From Agapetus fuscipes (taxonomy: Eukaryota > Arthropoda > Insecta > Trichoptera > Glossosomatidae): DNA of 64,000 nucleotides. The first letter of the stretch is position 1. Each line of letters begins with the position of its first letter. The notes beneath the pieces were generated by a model. It ran no database searches and was not told the DNA's origin. It was given only the letters and a program-made list of their open reading frames with translations. A program made the translations under genes and the position numbers. Positions 20,761 through 31,861 of the stretch are shown one piece after another. The DNA is taken from the NCBI GenBank assembly GCA_951799405.1, contig OX637352.1, positions 10,302,820 to 10,366,819 of the forward strand, written 5' to 3'.

Positions 20761-20895
20761 CAGTTACAGGTACAAAATTACGGCATTCTAACTGTAGAGG
20801 AGTTATTCCGAACGGCGCAGGACATGTTCACTGGAGTGATTGCCAACGTAAGGGGGACCTGACAAGGCATTTGAAGAAAAAGAAGAAGAAGAAAG
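20761..20895 (+). mobile_element. 3' end of another LINE with GAA-rich tail
   Basis: Ends GACCTGACAAGGCATTTGAA then AAGAAGAAGAAG. A GAA-type tail is shared with LINE-Y but the body is too short to assign. Confidence 0.4.
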
Positions 20896-21423
20896 ATTTT
20901 TAATAGGATTTCACACAATGATCTAGGAATAATTAGTTAATTTTTATGGTAACATTTTTTAGGAATATTTATTTAAAAGGGTTTGGTTGTAACTTTATCG
21001 ATTAAAAGGCAGTAGATTTGTTTTTACCTGAGTGCTCCGGTAAATGTATTTGACATAAACAAAAATAACCACTTTTTAAATCACAATTGAGCGTTTATTT
21101 TGGTTAAATTTTGAATTTTCATTTCAACAGAAAAAGATAATGGAATTCAACACGTAAATAAAGTGTTTGTTATTGTTTGTTGAAATTGTGTTTTTATGAT
21201 GAAAATTATTTTTGTTTTAACAATGTTGCTCTATATTAAACAGTTTCATTACGAATTTAATGACTTTTTATTGTTTACATACATACACTCACTAAAAATA
21301 TTATTGTTATTTATTTTTTACAAATTGGTACTTCTTCTTCTTCGTGCCGAATTCCCGCGTACTGCAGGGGCGCCAGTGTCAAGTTGTTTACAAATTCGTT
21401 CACACCTGATAATTTTTTTCCTG
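20896..21423. other. Unrecognised AT-rich sequence
   Basis: A 77-codon ORF at 21196 is hydrophobic and low complexity, likely chance. 21325-21365 (CTTCTTCTTCTTCGTGCCG) resembles a LINE-Y tail complement. Confidence 0.4.
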
Positions 21424-21560
21424 TTGTAGGAAAACACGGCAAGACTTGCAGGATTTATGTTTATACCAACGAAAATACAATTATTATGTACAATCTAAGT
21501 TGCAAGAATAGATTTATATTTAAGAGATTCTGAACCTCAAATGAAAACAAACACACGTGA
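21424..21560. mobile_element. Two short LINE-X 3'UTR fragments
   Basis: Forward fragment GAAAACACGGCAAGACTTGC then ATTTATG. Reverse fragment from 21489 (CAATCTAAGTTGCAAG). Confidence 0.45.
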
Positions 21561-21614
21561 AATACCAGAAGGCTAGCGACTTGACGTCCCAAGATGACCC
21601 AAGAGATGGAATAG

Positions 21615-21883
21615 CAGCTCGTCCCCTTAGTGCTTGCTTGTCTGATGTCCATCACAGGGTAATTATTTTAACATGAGTAATGTTCGTATGTGTCCTAAAC
21701 CAATGTGTCTTGCGAAAACTGGAAACGATTTAAAAAATATATAAAACAACTCTCATATTATCGTGTTTTACGTTTCTTTCTAAGCTCAGATTATGTAAAA
21801 TGTGATTCTTAAGATAATTTCATTGAATATTCATCTTTGAATCAAATAGTAGATAATCCAACAAGCACTAAGGGGACGAGCTG
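21615..21883. mobile_element. MITE-2, complete, 269 bp
   Basis: Perfect 22 bp terminal inverted repeats, CAGCTCGTCCCCTTAGTGCT at the left. Internal blocks AGTAATGTTCGTATGTGTCC, ATTATCGTGTTTTACG and AAGCTCAGATTATG recur in the copies at 6.6, 24.7, 38.3, 51.9 and 63.5 kb. Non-coding. Confidence 0.85.
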
Positions 21884-22615
21884 GTCTTCTTCATCACAGG
21901 AAGGAGTTCCGAATAGATCTAATATAAGACCAAAAAGAAGGACCCAAAAAAGATTGAAAAAAAAAAAACATATTTCAGTTTACAAAATGAATTTGAAGGT
22001 TTTTTAAAAACGAATTTACTGACTTTACGCGTATCACACGCTCCAATGAGGACGTAAAGAATCGAGCACAAATGAAAAATATCAAACGATTCGTCTTGGT
22101 GCAGGGCAGCGGCATGTTCCGGAAATGGAATTGTGTCCAGAAAATCAATAATCCAAAGCCGCAGACGTGTGCAGAGAAAACTATCGTAAAACCAGTAAAA
22201 TCAGTAAACCAACTTTCCGTTTAAACTGAGCGATAGCGTTCTATGAAAAAAATATATTGAAAGTTAAACAGTGCCTCTTGTGCTTGTAAAAGTTGTCCAG
22301 CATTTGTGAAAAAATCCTTGGTTATGTTTAAACGTATGGTTTTGTACTTGGTTATAAGGAGAGCATATTGTATGGTACTATGATATTGCGCTTTCTGGGT
22401 TTTACCATTTTTGTATTGGGTCACATAGTATGAGAATAATATATTTCCTTTAGTATTGTTTGAATTTTTGTAATTGAATTGTATGGCATTATTGGTTGGT
22501 AAGAAGCTAACCAGGGGCGTGCATCCCGTACAGGCACATGCGCCTAGTAGGTAGGCAATATATGGCACAAAAAACATTTAAGCTTGATATTCAAATTTAT
22601 AAATAATGTTTGATT
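21884..22615. other. Unrecognised sequence with a 118-codon reverse ORF
   Basis: 22221-22577 on the reverse strand is open for 118 codons but starts hydrophobic, then becomes N/K/T-rich with no motif. I regard it as chance in AT-rich DNA. Confidence 0.4.
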
Positions 22616-22617
22616 GG

Positions 22618-22950
22618 TCCAGTCGATAGCTCAGTTGGTAGAGTGCTTGCATTCCATGCCGTGAGCTCGGGTTCAAATCCCACCGAGCGTGTCAGAAATG
22701 ATTTCCCGTTTCGGTGTTTATTTCAAACCCAAAAATAACATACCGGCAAGGTTTACTCAGCATTCACAAGAAATGAGTACCAGCTCTTTTGGGAGCTGAG
22801 AAGCTCCCACTTCAACTGAAGTGGTTGGCGTAAGGCCGGCCCCCTTACATGTAAAATAAAAAGACTCAAATTGCAACATGCGACCCAAACGTGGATAACG
22901 CGGCAAGAAATTACACTATATGTGTAGCCTAGTTGCGTTTGCGTTGCATT
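22618..22950 (+). mobile_element. SINE-A copy, full length
   Basis: Intact A box, B box GGTTCAAATCCC, full body and tail TTGCGTTTGCGTTGCATT. Confidence 0.9.
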
Positions 22951-23061
22951 GGAGCCATCGTTAGAGCTTCAATTCATTTCAAAATAATTATTTTTAAGGA
23001 ATGGGAGAAAATATTAATTCTGAATTGTACTCGTATTTACCTATACCCTATGCACTGTACC

Positions 23062-23135
23062 TCCTTGACTCACTTTTGCCAATGCCACCCTGGTTTCAAG
23101 AAAAGTGGACAGGAGTTCCAAGGTTGATGTTATGT
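23062..23135 (+). mobile_element. LINE-X 3'UTR fragment
   Basis: CTCCTTGACTCACTTTTGCC, CACCCTGGTTTCAAGAAAAG, GGAGTTCCAAGG. Confidence 0.6.
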
Positions 23136-23386
23136 AAACTATTATGTTAAGTACAATGTAAATTATTGTCACATAGCCTGATGGTTTTTGAACCGGCGCG
23201 GCGTTCTTTGTTTGAAACACTTTGGAAGAGCTTAAACGGTAAATTTTGTATCTAACGTACCGTAACTCGCGTGTAAATATGTATATATCCTCCTACATAA
23301 TAAATATACGTAAATATACATCTCGATAGCGTAAATATAAAATGTATGAAAGGTACAACAGTATCCTTAGTGGGTGGTTTAGTTTA

Positions 23387-23970
23387 GGTCCATTTTAGAA
23401 CGGTACAGTGACAAAACGACACATGTCATTAGGACACATGACATAACGACACATAACATAATGACACAATGACAGCACATCACATCTCTAAAACAGGGCA
23501 TACCATAAACGGCACATGAAAAATATCAAATGTTATGTTTTAGGCATGTAATGTTTTGTCATAATAATAATAAGAATATTTGGATGATTTTTTTGGTGAG
23601 CGCTGTTGTTGTGTGCATTGCACCTAAATAGCACTCTGCGAGCTTGGTCGTCGCTGAAGAAAGCGCCAATTCTCAAGCAAGACCCAGTTGCTTTAAGGCT
23701 GGATGAACCTTGAGTGACTAGTCTTTGGTAAAGGTTTATGAATTTTTCATCCAGCGAAGAGCATATTTGAAAATATAAATGGTATACTTTTTGTGCTGCA
23801 CCGAGATTCGAACCCACAACTTTCCATTTACGAACCACTAGACTACGGACCGGTCATAGTGATGCTTGTTACGCGATGTACTGTCATTATGATGTTTTGT
23901 CATGTGTCGTTATGTCATGTTTCGTCATGTCAAGTGTCTGTTTCTCACTGTGCCGTTCTAAAATGTCACC
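23387..23970. mobile_element. MITE-4, complete, with nested SINE-B, TSD GTTTA
   Basis: Ends GGTCCATTTTAGAACGG and CCGTTCTAAAATGTCACC form the TIR. Flanks GTTTA (23382-23386, 23971-23975) are an exact 5 bp duplication. Subterminal regions are short degenerate repeats of the ATGTCATTATGTC and ACGACACATGACATA type. SINE-B interrupts the middle. Confidence 0.8.
23562..23857 (-). mobile_element. SINE-B copy nested in MITE-4
   Basis: ATT tail complement at 23562, full body, head complement CTAGACTACGGACCGGTC at the right, though the anticodon arm is shortened. Confidence 0.85.
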
Positions 23971-24330
23971 GTTTAGTATTCAAACATTTTTTCGATTTAC
24001 GCGATTGAAGGGAGCTGTTTAGGCAACGCTTTATACTCGCGGTACTGAAAAGACATTTTTCTCCCAAGAAAGGAAACTTATTTTCGTAAAGTCGGAATGT
24101 TTACCGCTCTGGGCGAATAAATAGCCGGTGATAAGTCAAGCGTGTCGTCCCCTTCTCTCTTTATGTAGGTCGTCAAGGTTGGAGGGAGATGGACTGAGGT
24201 CGCTCACCTCGCCCCATGTGGGAGGTATTTACCTACGATTCGAAAGATGTTAAGTTGAGATTCTAAATATTGTAAAATCGATAATCTATGTAAGTTACAA
24301 AATTTACAATAAAAATATTTGAAGAAATCA
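23971..24330. other. Unrecognised sequence
   Basis: Somewhat GC-richer at 24130-24230. No gene recognised. Confidence 0.4.
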
Positions 24331-24332
24331 AA

Positions 24333-24590
24333 CAGACAGAGAATGTGAAAGTTAAGGTACAAATGAATGTGATGATATGGTTTTGGCATGTGGAAAGAAT
24401 GAATGATGATAGACTGAGAAAGTATATATACAGAGAAAGTGTGAAAAAAAGATGTAAGAGACGACCGAGCAAAGAATGGAGTGATAAGATTGAGGAGATT
24501 GCGAATGAATGGGATATACAAAGTAGGTGTAAAAGAAGAAAATGCATTAAAAAGGTGATGGATATGAATTAAACTGTAAAAAAATAATTA
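24333..24590 (+). pseudogene. LINE-X ORF C-terminal fragment
   Basis: Open for 75 codons: VKVQMNVMIWFWHVERMNDD, RLRKYIYRESVKKR, GRPS-like KRRPSKEWSDKIEEIANEWD, CIKKVMDMN, then a stop. It ends before the CRGSGHP terminus. Confidence 0.8.
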
Positions 24591-24649
24591 CAGATTTTTT
24601 CTGTCTCTGATATTTTTTTTCGAGTCCTTCATTACGTTCATCTCTATGA

Positions 24650-25125
24650 ATCGTCCCCTCAGTCCTTGTTTGGCTTATCTACAAATTGATTCAAAGATTA
24701 CCTTTCAATGGAGTTGTCTAAAGAATCGCATTCTACACAATCTGAGTTAAAAACGGTTTTGTGAGAGTTCTTCTTCTTGTGTCACTTCTTTCGAAGATCG
24801 GCGATCATCATAGCTATTTTGATTTTTGATGCTGCGGCTCGAAACAGGGACTTGGTGCTTTTGCCGAACCACTGTCGCAGGTTCTTCAGCCATGATGTAC
24901 TTCGGCGTCCCTGAGATCTTCTCCCCTCAATCTCATCCTGAATGATAAGATGAAGGAGACGGTACTTCTCATTTCTCATACTGTGACCTGAGACGTTTGG
25001 GAGAGTGTTAAATATTAAAAAAAAAACAATTTCCACTTTTTATAAGACACATGGGTCCAGTATACATACAAACAGTGCTCATATGAAATTACCACTGATG
25101 GATATAAGACAAACAAGCACTAAAG
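24650..25125. mobile_element. MITE-2 interrupted by LINE-Y
   Basis: Left TIR TCAGTCCTTGTTTGGCTTAT, right TIR GACAAACAAGCACTAAAGG. Removal of 24768-25025 restores the MITE-2 order (AATCTGAG...GTGAGAGTT, then AAACAATTTCCAC). Confidence 0.75.
24768..25025 (-). pseudogene. LINE-Y ORF C-terminal fragment
   Basis: Reverse strand reads SHSMRNEKYRLLHLIIQDEI, EGRRSQGRRSTSWLKNLRQW, FGKSTKSLFRAAASK, MIADLRK-stop, then a GAA tail. HxMRNEKYxLLxLIIxGKIEGRR and SWLKNLRQW blocks are the familiar C-terminus of arthropod endonuclease-reverse transcriptase LINEs. Severely 5' truncated. Confidence 0.85.
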
Positions 25126-25490
25126 GAAAGGAATGACAAAATCAAACGGAAGTAGGTATACAAATACCCATCAAAAATTCTTTTTTCTTTATTCAAATAT
25201 TTTCAAACTTGGAATCGAATAAAATTTGAAATATGAACCGTCATTTATTAGATTTCAGACCGGGCATGCGCATTGTAAACTTCCAACATGTCGGCTTATA
25301 TATTAGGGAAATCTTTTCTATAGGCGTTGATTGAAAGGGTAGATGAAATTTGATAAACCGAATGATATTTTTTTATTTTATATTTCATCAAATTTGTACA
25401 AATTATTGACTCCTTTCTTAATTTTTTTTTGCACCATAATCTATAATTTTTAATCTTAATTACAAGTAAGTATTGATATTTAAGACTCAT
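25126..25490. other. Unrecognised sequence
   Basis: No gene or element recognised. Confidence 0.4.
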
Positions 25491-25492
25491 TT

Positions 25493-25745
25493 CCTTGACT
25501 GAAAGGGTGGTATGAGGTTGACCACCCATACTGTAAAAAATGGTTCACTTTGCCAATGTCACCCCTGTTTCAGGGAAGGTCGGCAAGAGTTGCAGGTATT
25601 ATGTTCATTTGAGATTGGGTTTTTTTTATATTGTAGGTCCACATGCGGCAAGTGTGAGCGCGAAATTAGTGGTGTCTGCTTGTGGGAATGCATTTAATAT
25701 GAATCTCAAATGATACATATCTTTGCAACTTAGATTTAGATTTTA
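25493..25745 (+). mobile_element. LINE-X 3'UTR copy
   Basis: Full block order, tail ACTTAGATTTAGATTT. Tail to tail with the next copy. Confidence 0.85.
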
Positions 25746-25756
25746 TTTAGAACTGT

Positions 25757-25965
25757 ATCTAAATCTAAGCTGCAAAGATATGTAGGTATCATTTAAGATT
25801 CATATTTAATGCATTCCCACAAGCAGACACGCATAATTTCGCGCTCACACATGCCGCATGTGGACCTACATACAATGTAAAAACCCAATCTCAAATGAAC
25901 ATAATACCTGCGACTCTTGCCGACCTTCCCTGAAACACGGGTGACATTGTCAAAGTATTCATTTC
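25757..25965 (-). mobile_element. LINE-X 3'UTR copy, inverted partner
   Basis: Starts TAAATCTAAGCTGCAAAG and runs to CGGGTGACATTGTCAAAG. Together with 25493-25745 it makes an inverted repeat of about 210 bp per arm with a spacer of about 11 bp. Confidence 0.85.
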
Positions 25966-27042
25966 TCTTATTTAGCCTTCAACATTATATTCTCAACCAT
26001 TCAACTCATAAAAACGAATTCATCATATATTTTCGAATGTCCAAAAAAATAATAACCCTCAATTAATCTCTCTCACTTTACACCTTTCGAGTTGCAATAA
26101 AATATTGTCACCAATAAATCTCCGTGTAATATTTCAGCTCTTGTTACATTTATTCCTGTATAAAACCTCTGGCCACCCTCTCACCTAATATCATCCGTAC
26201 CAAAAAGTACCCTTACCTTTACACTCGATCACAGCGTTCCACCAAAAATCTAGTAAATCTTAAACCCACTCTAGAGGCGCTTTTTAGTTTCTATATATTT
26301 TTTGGTTTACGCCGTGTTTGAGTACATTGAAATTTTATACTTGGGGTATTGAAGGACCCTACTGTAGGGTCGTCTTTTACTGCGGGGTCGCAGACGACCC
26401 CAGCGACTGATTTATACGATAGGTCTACCCTTGGGTCGCAGAGGGGTTATTCTTTGCCTTTGGACATTTCAGGAGACGTTAGTATTGTAAATGCATTGTA
26501 TTGGATAGTTGACTAGGAAGTTAGAGTTGTTTAGGGTACACAATATAACGTAGGACATATTTATTTACAATTCAGTATTTTGATTTGAGAAAATTAACTA
26601 TAAATCAAATAAAATCAAATGGAATTACTAAAATGGCGTCTGCTCTGATGAAATATCCTCACTTATACCCCCTCCTCTCGTCATAACAAGGGCAACTCGT
26701 AGAACGGCTCACATTCAACCATTTGCAGTCGATATCAAAACTATGAGAACTTGGTGTTTTCACGACTCATTCCTTTGCCAAACTGCTTGTTTATAAAATG
26801 AGTTACCGGTATCTGTGTTTCCATCCCAATTTAACCTTACCCTTTTTAAATCCAATATCAATCGTCATTTCCTCTCAGTGTCTCAAAACAAAGCAACGCA
26901 ACACACACCACAGCACTGCACAGCTAACGGCCCTACAACCGGATAAGGAAAACTGCCAAATCACCAACACCTCTGCGGCACTATAACAAGTGTCATAGAC
27001 CCTTAGAGTCTCTTGAATGTAGGGAGTCTCCCGCACAGGCTT
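25966..27042. other. Unrecognised sequence
   Basis: Among the longest stretches without a recognised element. 26345-26455 has three GGGTCG-type words and a small hairpin (GGGGTCG...CGACCCC). No ORF has a motif. Confidence 0.45.
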
Positions 27043-27365
27043 TCTAAAAAAAAAATGTATGTTTGTCCTGTATGGACTCCTTAACTATTAAACCGATTGC
27101 GATGAAAGTAACATGAGTGATTCTTTACATGTCAAATTAGTCTTTTGTATTAAAAAAACTGGAGCAATAAACGAAATGAAAGCAGAAAATATATGCTTTA
27201 AGTATTTTCACCTTATGACAGGGGAAATTGCGAAAAGATACAACACAGTGGAGACACATCTGTGAAGATACTGGTCACCCCTAATAAGGCTAATAGAATG
27301 GCGGTATGATACAGTACGACGAGTAAGACGAGCCACCACAAGGGGTGGCAGGGTACAGCAGCTAG
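27043..27365 (+). mobile_element. Small non-autonomous Helitron
   Basis: 5' end TCTAAAAAAAAAATGTATGT followed by TTGTCCTGTATGGACTCC, typical of arthropod Helitron 5' regions. 3' end: hairpin GCCACC...GGTGGC, 12 bases, then CTAG before T. Contains a LINE-X fragment, either captured or inserted. Confidence 0.7.
27225..27318 (+). pseudogene. LINE-X ORF end inside the Helitron
   Basis: TGGAGACACATCTGTGAAGA reads WRHICEDTGHP-stop, matching the WRxLCRGSGHP terminus. The following AGAATGGCGGTATGATACAG also resembles the post-stop sequence. Confidence 0.65.
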
Positions 27366-27414
27366 TATAGAATAAAAAATAAAAATCTGTTTACAATATT
27401 CCTTCACTAAGATA

Positions 27415-27610
27415 AGTATGAGTCTTAGATTAGTTTGAGTCTGACCCCCCTTGCTGTAAAAACTTTGTTCGGTTTTACCAATGCCTCCACGGTTTTAAGG
27501 AAAAAAGAGTTGCAAGGCTTATGTTGATTTGAGGTTTGTTTTATTTTGTAAGTGTGTTCTTGTGGATGATGCATTTATTATGGATCTTAAATGTTTATAC
27601 ATCTACGAAA
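27415..27610 (+). mobile_element. LINE-X 3'UTR copy, diverged
   Basis: GTCTGACCCCCCTTGCTG, CCAATGCCTCCACGGTTTTA, AGTTGCAAGGCTTATG. No tail. Confidence 0.65.
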
Positions 27611-27649
27611 ATTGAATAATAGATATAAAAATATATAACTGCACATACG

Positions 27650-27912
27650 GAGAAACTTGTTACCGCGTTGTCCCCAAAGAGATGAGTGAAATTTCTTAAT
27701 TATATTATAGATAAAACGGCCAGCCTAAGGCCAAGTACTTGAATTGAAATAGAAGTTTACCATCTCCCGAGAGGGCTGCGGTTCTCATTTCGTGGGAACG
27801 CTCAGTAGATTTTTCCGGTATTTTATTGTGAATTTCATAATTTCTGACACCTTTGGTGAGGACCGAACCCCTGCTCTCGGCATTAAATGCAACTCAGCTA
27901 TCGACCAGTCGA
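27650..27912 (-). mobile_element. SINE-A older copy
   Basis: ACTTGTTACCGCGTTGTCCC, GGCCAGCCTAAGGCCAAG, GTTCTCATTTCGTGGGAACG, then the head complement CAGCTATCGACCAG with a shortened anticodon arm. Confidence 0.7.
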
Positions 27913-28002
27913 AAATAGATTTCACTGAAAGAAAAATTAACGAAATCAAAAATTAAAATATTAAATGATCATACAATCTCAGACATATAATAATCTATAA
28001 TC

Positions 28003-28530
28003 TTAGTTGCAAGGATACATTCATTTAAAGCTCTCAGATGTATGCTCACAAACAAACACGTGTAGTTCACGCTTACAAATGCTGAATGTGTACTTACAAA
28101 TAAAATCCAAACCTCAAATGAACATAAGCCCTACAACTTTTGCCGACCTTCCCTGACACAGGGGTGGCATTGGAAAAGTGAACCATTTTTTACAGTATGG
28201 GTGGTCAGCCTCATACCAACCTATAAGTCAAGAAATACGAATAATAAATGACATTTAAGTATAAAAAAGAACAAAACCTTAAAAATAAATCTATACAAAA
28301 AAAATCCTTTGCAAAAAATGTAGCAAATTTATAAACCAACATTACAAATCAACATTGCAGATTAGCCGCTACTTCTTTATGTCCTTGCATACTTCTTTCA
28401 TTTCATCCAGAGTCATAACCTTTTTCATTCAAGCCCTCCTTTTATTATGACTCTGGATATCCCATTCATTCGCTATTTCAGCAATTTGATCCATCCATAC
28501 TTTTCTCGGTCTTCCTCTGCAGACATAATG
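28003..28530 (-). mobile_element. LINE-X 3' end: 3'UTR plus ORF end
   Basis: Tail complement at 28003 (TATAATCTTAGTTGCAAGG), 3'UTR to 28235, AT-rich linker, then 28365-28530 complementary to the ORF end: reverse-strand translation gives pieces of RKVWMDQIAEIANEWDIQS and MTLDEMKEVCKD. Key copy linking UTR and ORF. Confidence 0.85.
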
Positions 28531-28855
28531 TTTAAATATTTAAGTTGCACTTACGGACAAACTTAAGTTTGTAATACGGTTAATAAGCTTTTGAAAGTGG
28601 CCGCTAGAGTGCCTGCAGAAATGCGGGAAATCCCTTAGGGTAATAATGGGGTCTTTGAGGTCAAAATTCCAGTGTCCTTTTCAGCATTCCTTTCGGTTTT
28701 GGCCTTGGTTGAGAACAAGGACTTTTAGGCCCTTTTTGGGTTCTATAGAGTAAAACAAAGGTTCATATAAATGAGATAAAGCATACATTAGAAGGTTGAT
28801 AGAAGACAACTGTTCAAAATTTGAATTTTGCAAAGAGTATTTGAATTAATAAGTT
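28531..28855. other. Unrecognised sequence
   Basis: No gene or element recognised. Confidence 0.4.
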
Positions 28856-28856
28856 T

Positions 28857-28972
28857 TAAGGCTTACACGGCCGGCTGATGATGCTGGAGAGATGTTTTCC
28901 GGCATCTGTTTCCGTGGTTTGTGGTAATTGGAGCTGCCGGACGTTTTGCCTATGCCCAACGATGGGTTTCAA
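28857..28972 (-). mobile_element. PLE terminal arm, single
   Basis: GGCTTACACGGCCGGCTGAT, GAGATGTTTTCCGGCATCTG, CCGGACGTTTTGCC, ACGATGGGTTTCAAC. Same as one arm of the foldback at 52.8 kb. The hammerhead-like core is mutated here. Confidence 0.65.
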
Positions 28973-29229
28973 CAAATATTTAAATGGTTTATTAAAAAAA
29001 TATTGACCATAGTGGTCAAGTGAGAAAAAAAGAGAAACGTACATATTTGAGAAGGTTTAAAATATAATCCATTTTTTTGTACAGAAATCAACAGAGTAAC
29101 TATTTCATGCAGCTCACAAATGACTCCCTTATCCCCGTCATTCATTTTAGTACAAGCTGACAATAACCGTGCGTGGTATTTATTGTCTTTTTTATTTCCA
29201 CTTTTCAACCTTGACTTATTCCTTGTTGT

Positions 29230-29490
29230 CTTAGTCCTTGACTTATAGGTTGGTATGCGGCTGACCACCCATACTGTAAAAAATGGTTCACTTTGCCAAT
29301 GTCACCCCTGTTTCAGGAAAGGACGGCAAGAGTTGCAGGGCTTATGTCATTTGAGATTGGGTTTTTATAATGTAGGTCCAAATGTGGCATGTGTGAGCGC
29401 GAAATTATAAATGTCTGCTTGTGGGAATGCATTTAATACAAATCTTATATGATATACATCCTTGCAGCTTAGATTACATTAGATTAGATT
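29230..29490 (+). mobile_element. LINE-X 3'UTR copy
   Basis: Close to the 9703 copy, tail AGCTTAGATTACATTAGATT. Confidence 0.9.
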
Positions 29491-29739
29491 AGAACTAGCA
29501 GTAGCGAAACTAGTTTTGAACTCGTAAATTGATTTTTAAAGCCGTATTTAAGTTGTTTGTCATGGATTCAAAAACAAGTTGCAAAATTTGTGTTTAATTC
29601 AGTCGGTACTAAGTTCACTTACATTTTCTAGAATAAATATCTCACGTTAAGGTTACTCTATACAAACACTTGCCTAAATAATTTCAGACACACTGCGATT
29701 TCCACTCTGACACTTAATTAGTGTTTTCTATCATAGAAA

Positions 29740-29966
29740 CTATCTATAATCTAAGCTGCAAATATATGCTAACATTAAAGGCGCATATTAAATGTATGCC
29801 CACAGACAGGCACCTGTAGGTTTGCGCCTACACATTCTGCATGTGTGCATACAAATAAAAAGAAATTCATATGAACATTAATCTTGTAACTCTTACCGAA
29901 GTGAACCAATTTTTACAGCACGGTGGGTCAGTCTCATACCAATCTATGGAGCAAGGTATCGATAAG
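29740..29966 (-). mobile_element. LINE-X 3'UTR copy
   Basis: CTATAATCTAAGCTGCAAAT at the left, CAGTCTCATACCAATCTATG at the right. Lacks the TGTCACCCC block. Confidence 0.8.
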
Positions 29967-29977
29967 GAGGTATCTAA

Positions 29978-30410
29978 TCTTATCTAAGTTGCATAATATA
30001 TGTCAAATTAGAGATTCACAATCTATGCATTTTCACAAACAGGCACGTATAAGTTTGCGCTTAAACATGCGGCATGTGGTCCTACAATTTAAAAACCCAA
30101 ATCTCCAATGAACATATACCCTACAACTCCTGCCGACCTGTCATGAAACAGGGGTGACATTGGCAAAGTGGACCATTTTCTACAGCATGGGTGGTCAGCC
30201 GCATACCAACCTGTAAGTCAAGGAACATACACACCAAATTACATTTCTAATATCAACACATTATAACATGTATGGACATCAAAAACTAACAGGAAACAAA
30301 TTCTAATTTTAAAAACCCTAGTCGCCAACATCACAGATCAACCGCCATTTCTTTCTGTCTTTACACACTACTTTAATTTTTTTTTAATTTTTCTTCAGAG
30401 TCAGGTTTCG
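29978..30410 (-). mobile_element. LINE-X 3' end: 3'UTR plus decayed ORF end
   Basis: 3'UTR 29980-30225, then linker and a remnant of the ORF end (GCCATTTCTTTCTGTCTTTA) at 30340-30370. Confidence 0.75.
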
Positions 30411-30476
30411 ATATTAAAATTCAATGAGCGTTCTTACACCATGTTAAATCTTGAAAAAAAACGAGAATAAGGGATC

Positions 30477-30985
30477 TATAATCTATAATCTAAGTTGCAA
30501 GGATATATTCATTCAAAGCTCTCAGATGTATGCCCACAAACAAACACGTGTAGTTCGCGCTTACAAATGCTGATTGTGTAGGTACTTACAAACAAAATCC
30601 AAATTTCAAATGAACATAAGCCCTGCAACTCTTGCCGACATTCCCTGAAACAGGGGTGACATTGGCAAAGTGAACCATTTTTTACAGTATGAATGGTCAG
30701 CCTCATACCAACCTAAAAGTCAAAGAATACGAGTAATAAATAACATTTACAAAAAAAGTAAAAAATTACTTATGCAAAAAATGTAGCAAACTAATAAACC
30801 AACATTACAAATCAGCATTGCAGATAAGCCGCCACTACTTCCTGTCCTTGCATACTTCTTTCATTTCATCCAGAGTCATAACCTTTTTCATACAAGCTCT
30901 CCTTTTATTATGACTCTGGATATCCCATTCACTCGCTATTTCGAAAATTTGGTCCATCCATACCTTTCTCGGTCTTCCTCTTCCG
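30477..30985 (-). mobile_element. LINE-X 3' end: 3'UTR plus ORF end
   Basis: Same structure as 28003-28530 and clearly the same subfamily: CTACTTCCTGTCCTTGCATA, CAGAGTCATAACCTTTTTCA and CCATACCTTTCTCGGTCTTC are complementary to the ORF. Ends in a T-rich run. Confidence 0.85.
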
Positions 30986-31380
30986 CTTTCTTTCTTTTTT
31001 TTCAGGGATGAAAAGTACTAATAGAAATATGTCAAATTCTCTGCCTAAACAAAAAAAAATACCTTCGCGTTATCACCTTTCAGATATTTTCCTGGAGAAA
31101 ATGTCAAACCCAAAATTACTTACCTATAAAAAACATCCCCCTTCACATTCTGCGTCACGGGACAAAATTCCGATTGACTCCGTTCTCCCAAAGGGAAATC
31201 AATCGCAGGAAAAGTATTTCATATTTTCCCCCACAGGGTTGGATCCCGCGTAAAAGTCTATTAGGGGATGATGAATATGTATTTGAACCGAGAGATGAAT
31301 TTAATGTGAAAGAAAATGGTGTACAAATAGATTTAAAAAATATTTTTTATGTTTTTAATTCATTAGAACTTTGGATAAAC
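30986..31380. other. Unrecognised sequence
   Basis: Two overlapping 80-codon ORFs (31008 and 31174) without motifs. Not called as genes. Confidence 0.4.
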
Positions 31381-31381
31381 T

Positions 31382-31803
31382 GCATGTCGACGGTTAAAAA
31401 GAAGTGCATAAACTAAATTGTCAGAAGAGCAGTTTAAAGCTTGAGATTGCAGAAAAATTGAATTATTTTGTTGTTCTTTATATATCGTTCAAATCAAAAC
31501 AGCTCTAAAATAAAAAAAAAAATAAAGGCATTTATTGGCATTCCTATTAATGTGGTTTTACGATTTTTTTTATGTCACAAGCGCCTTTAGGACACAAAAG
31601 GTCAAAACCTTGTCGGTTACACCAAAAACCTACTACGAAAACGCAGTTGTTTGCTTGGGCATAAAAAAACAACAAAAAACATCGTAGAGCTACGGGACTT
31701 AGCGCATTAGAAAGAGCGGAAAATTTTAAGTTAGATAGCATTCATAACTCAATTTTGACCAAAACGTCGCTTATTCCCTACATTCTTTTAACCGTTGATA
31801 TGC
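31382..31803. mobile_element. MITE-3 copy 1
   Basis: Terminal inverted repeat GCATGTCGACGGTTAAAA / TTTTAACCGTTGATATGC. Internal blocks CAAGCGCCTTTAGGACA, TTGTCGGTTACACCAAAA and TTTGACCAAAACGTCGCTT recur at 43967. Non-coding, target duplication not resolved. Confidence 0.75.
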
Positions 31804-31861
31804 TAGCTTCCATAAAAATGGTGGTTGATCTGCAATTTTGGTTGTTAAGGGTTATGTTAAT

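Noticed and set aside
22221..22577. 118-codon reverse ORF as a host gene
   Set aside because: Composition is AT-driven with no motif, no codon pattern and no splice context.
25512..25697. A recurrent predicted peptide beginning MRLTTHTVKNGSLCQCHPCF appears at 25512, 30509, 53692, 54414 and 62624
   Set aside because: It is the translation of the LINE-X 3'UTR. It lies after the true stop codon, is interrupted in many copies, and follows repeat copy number.
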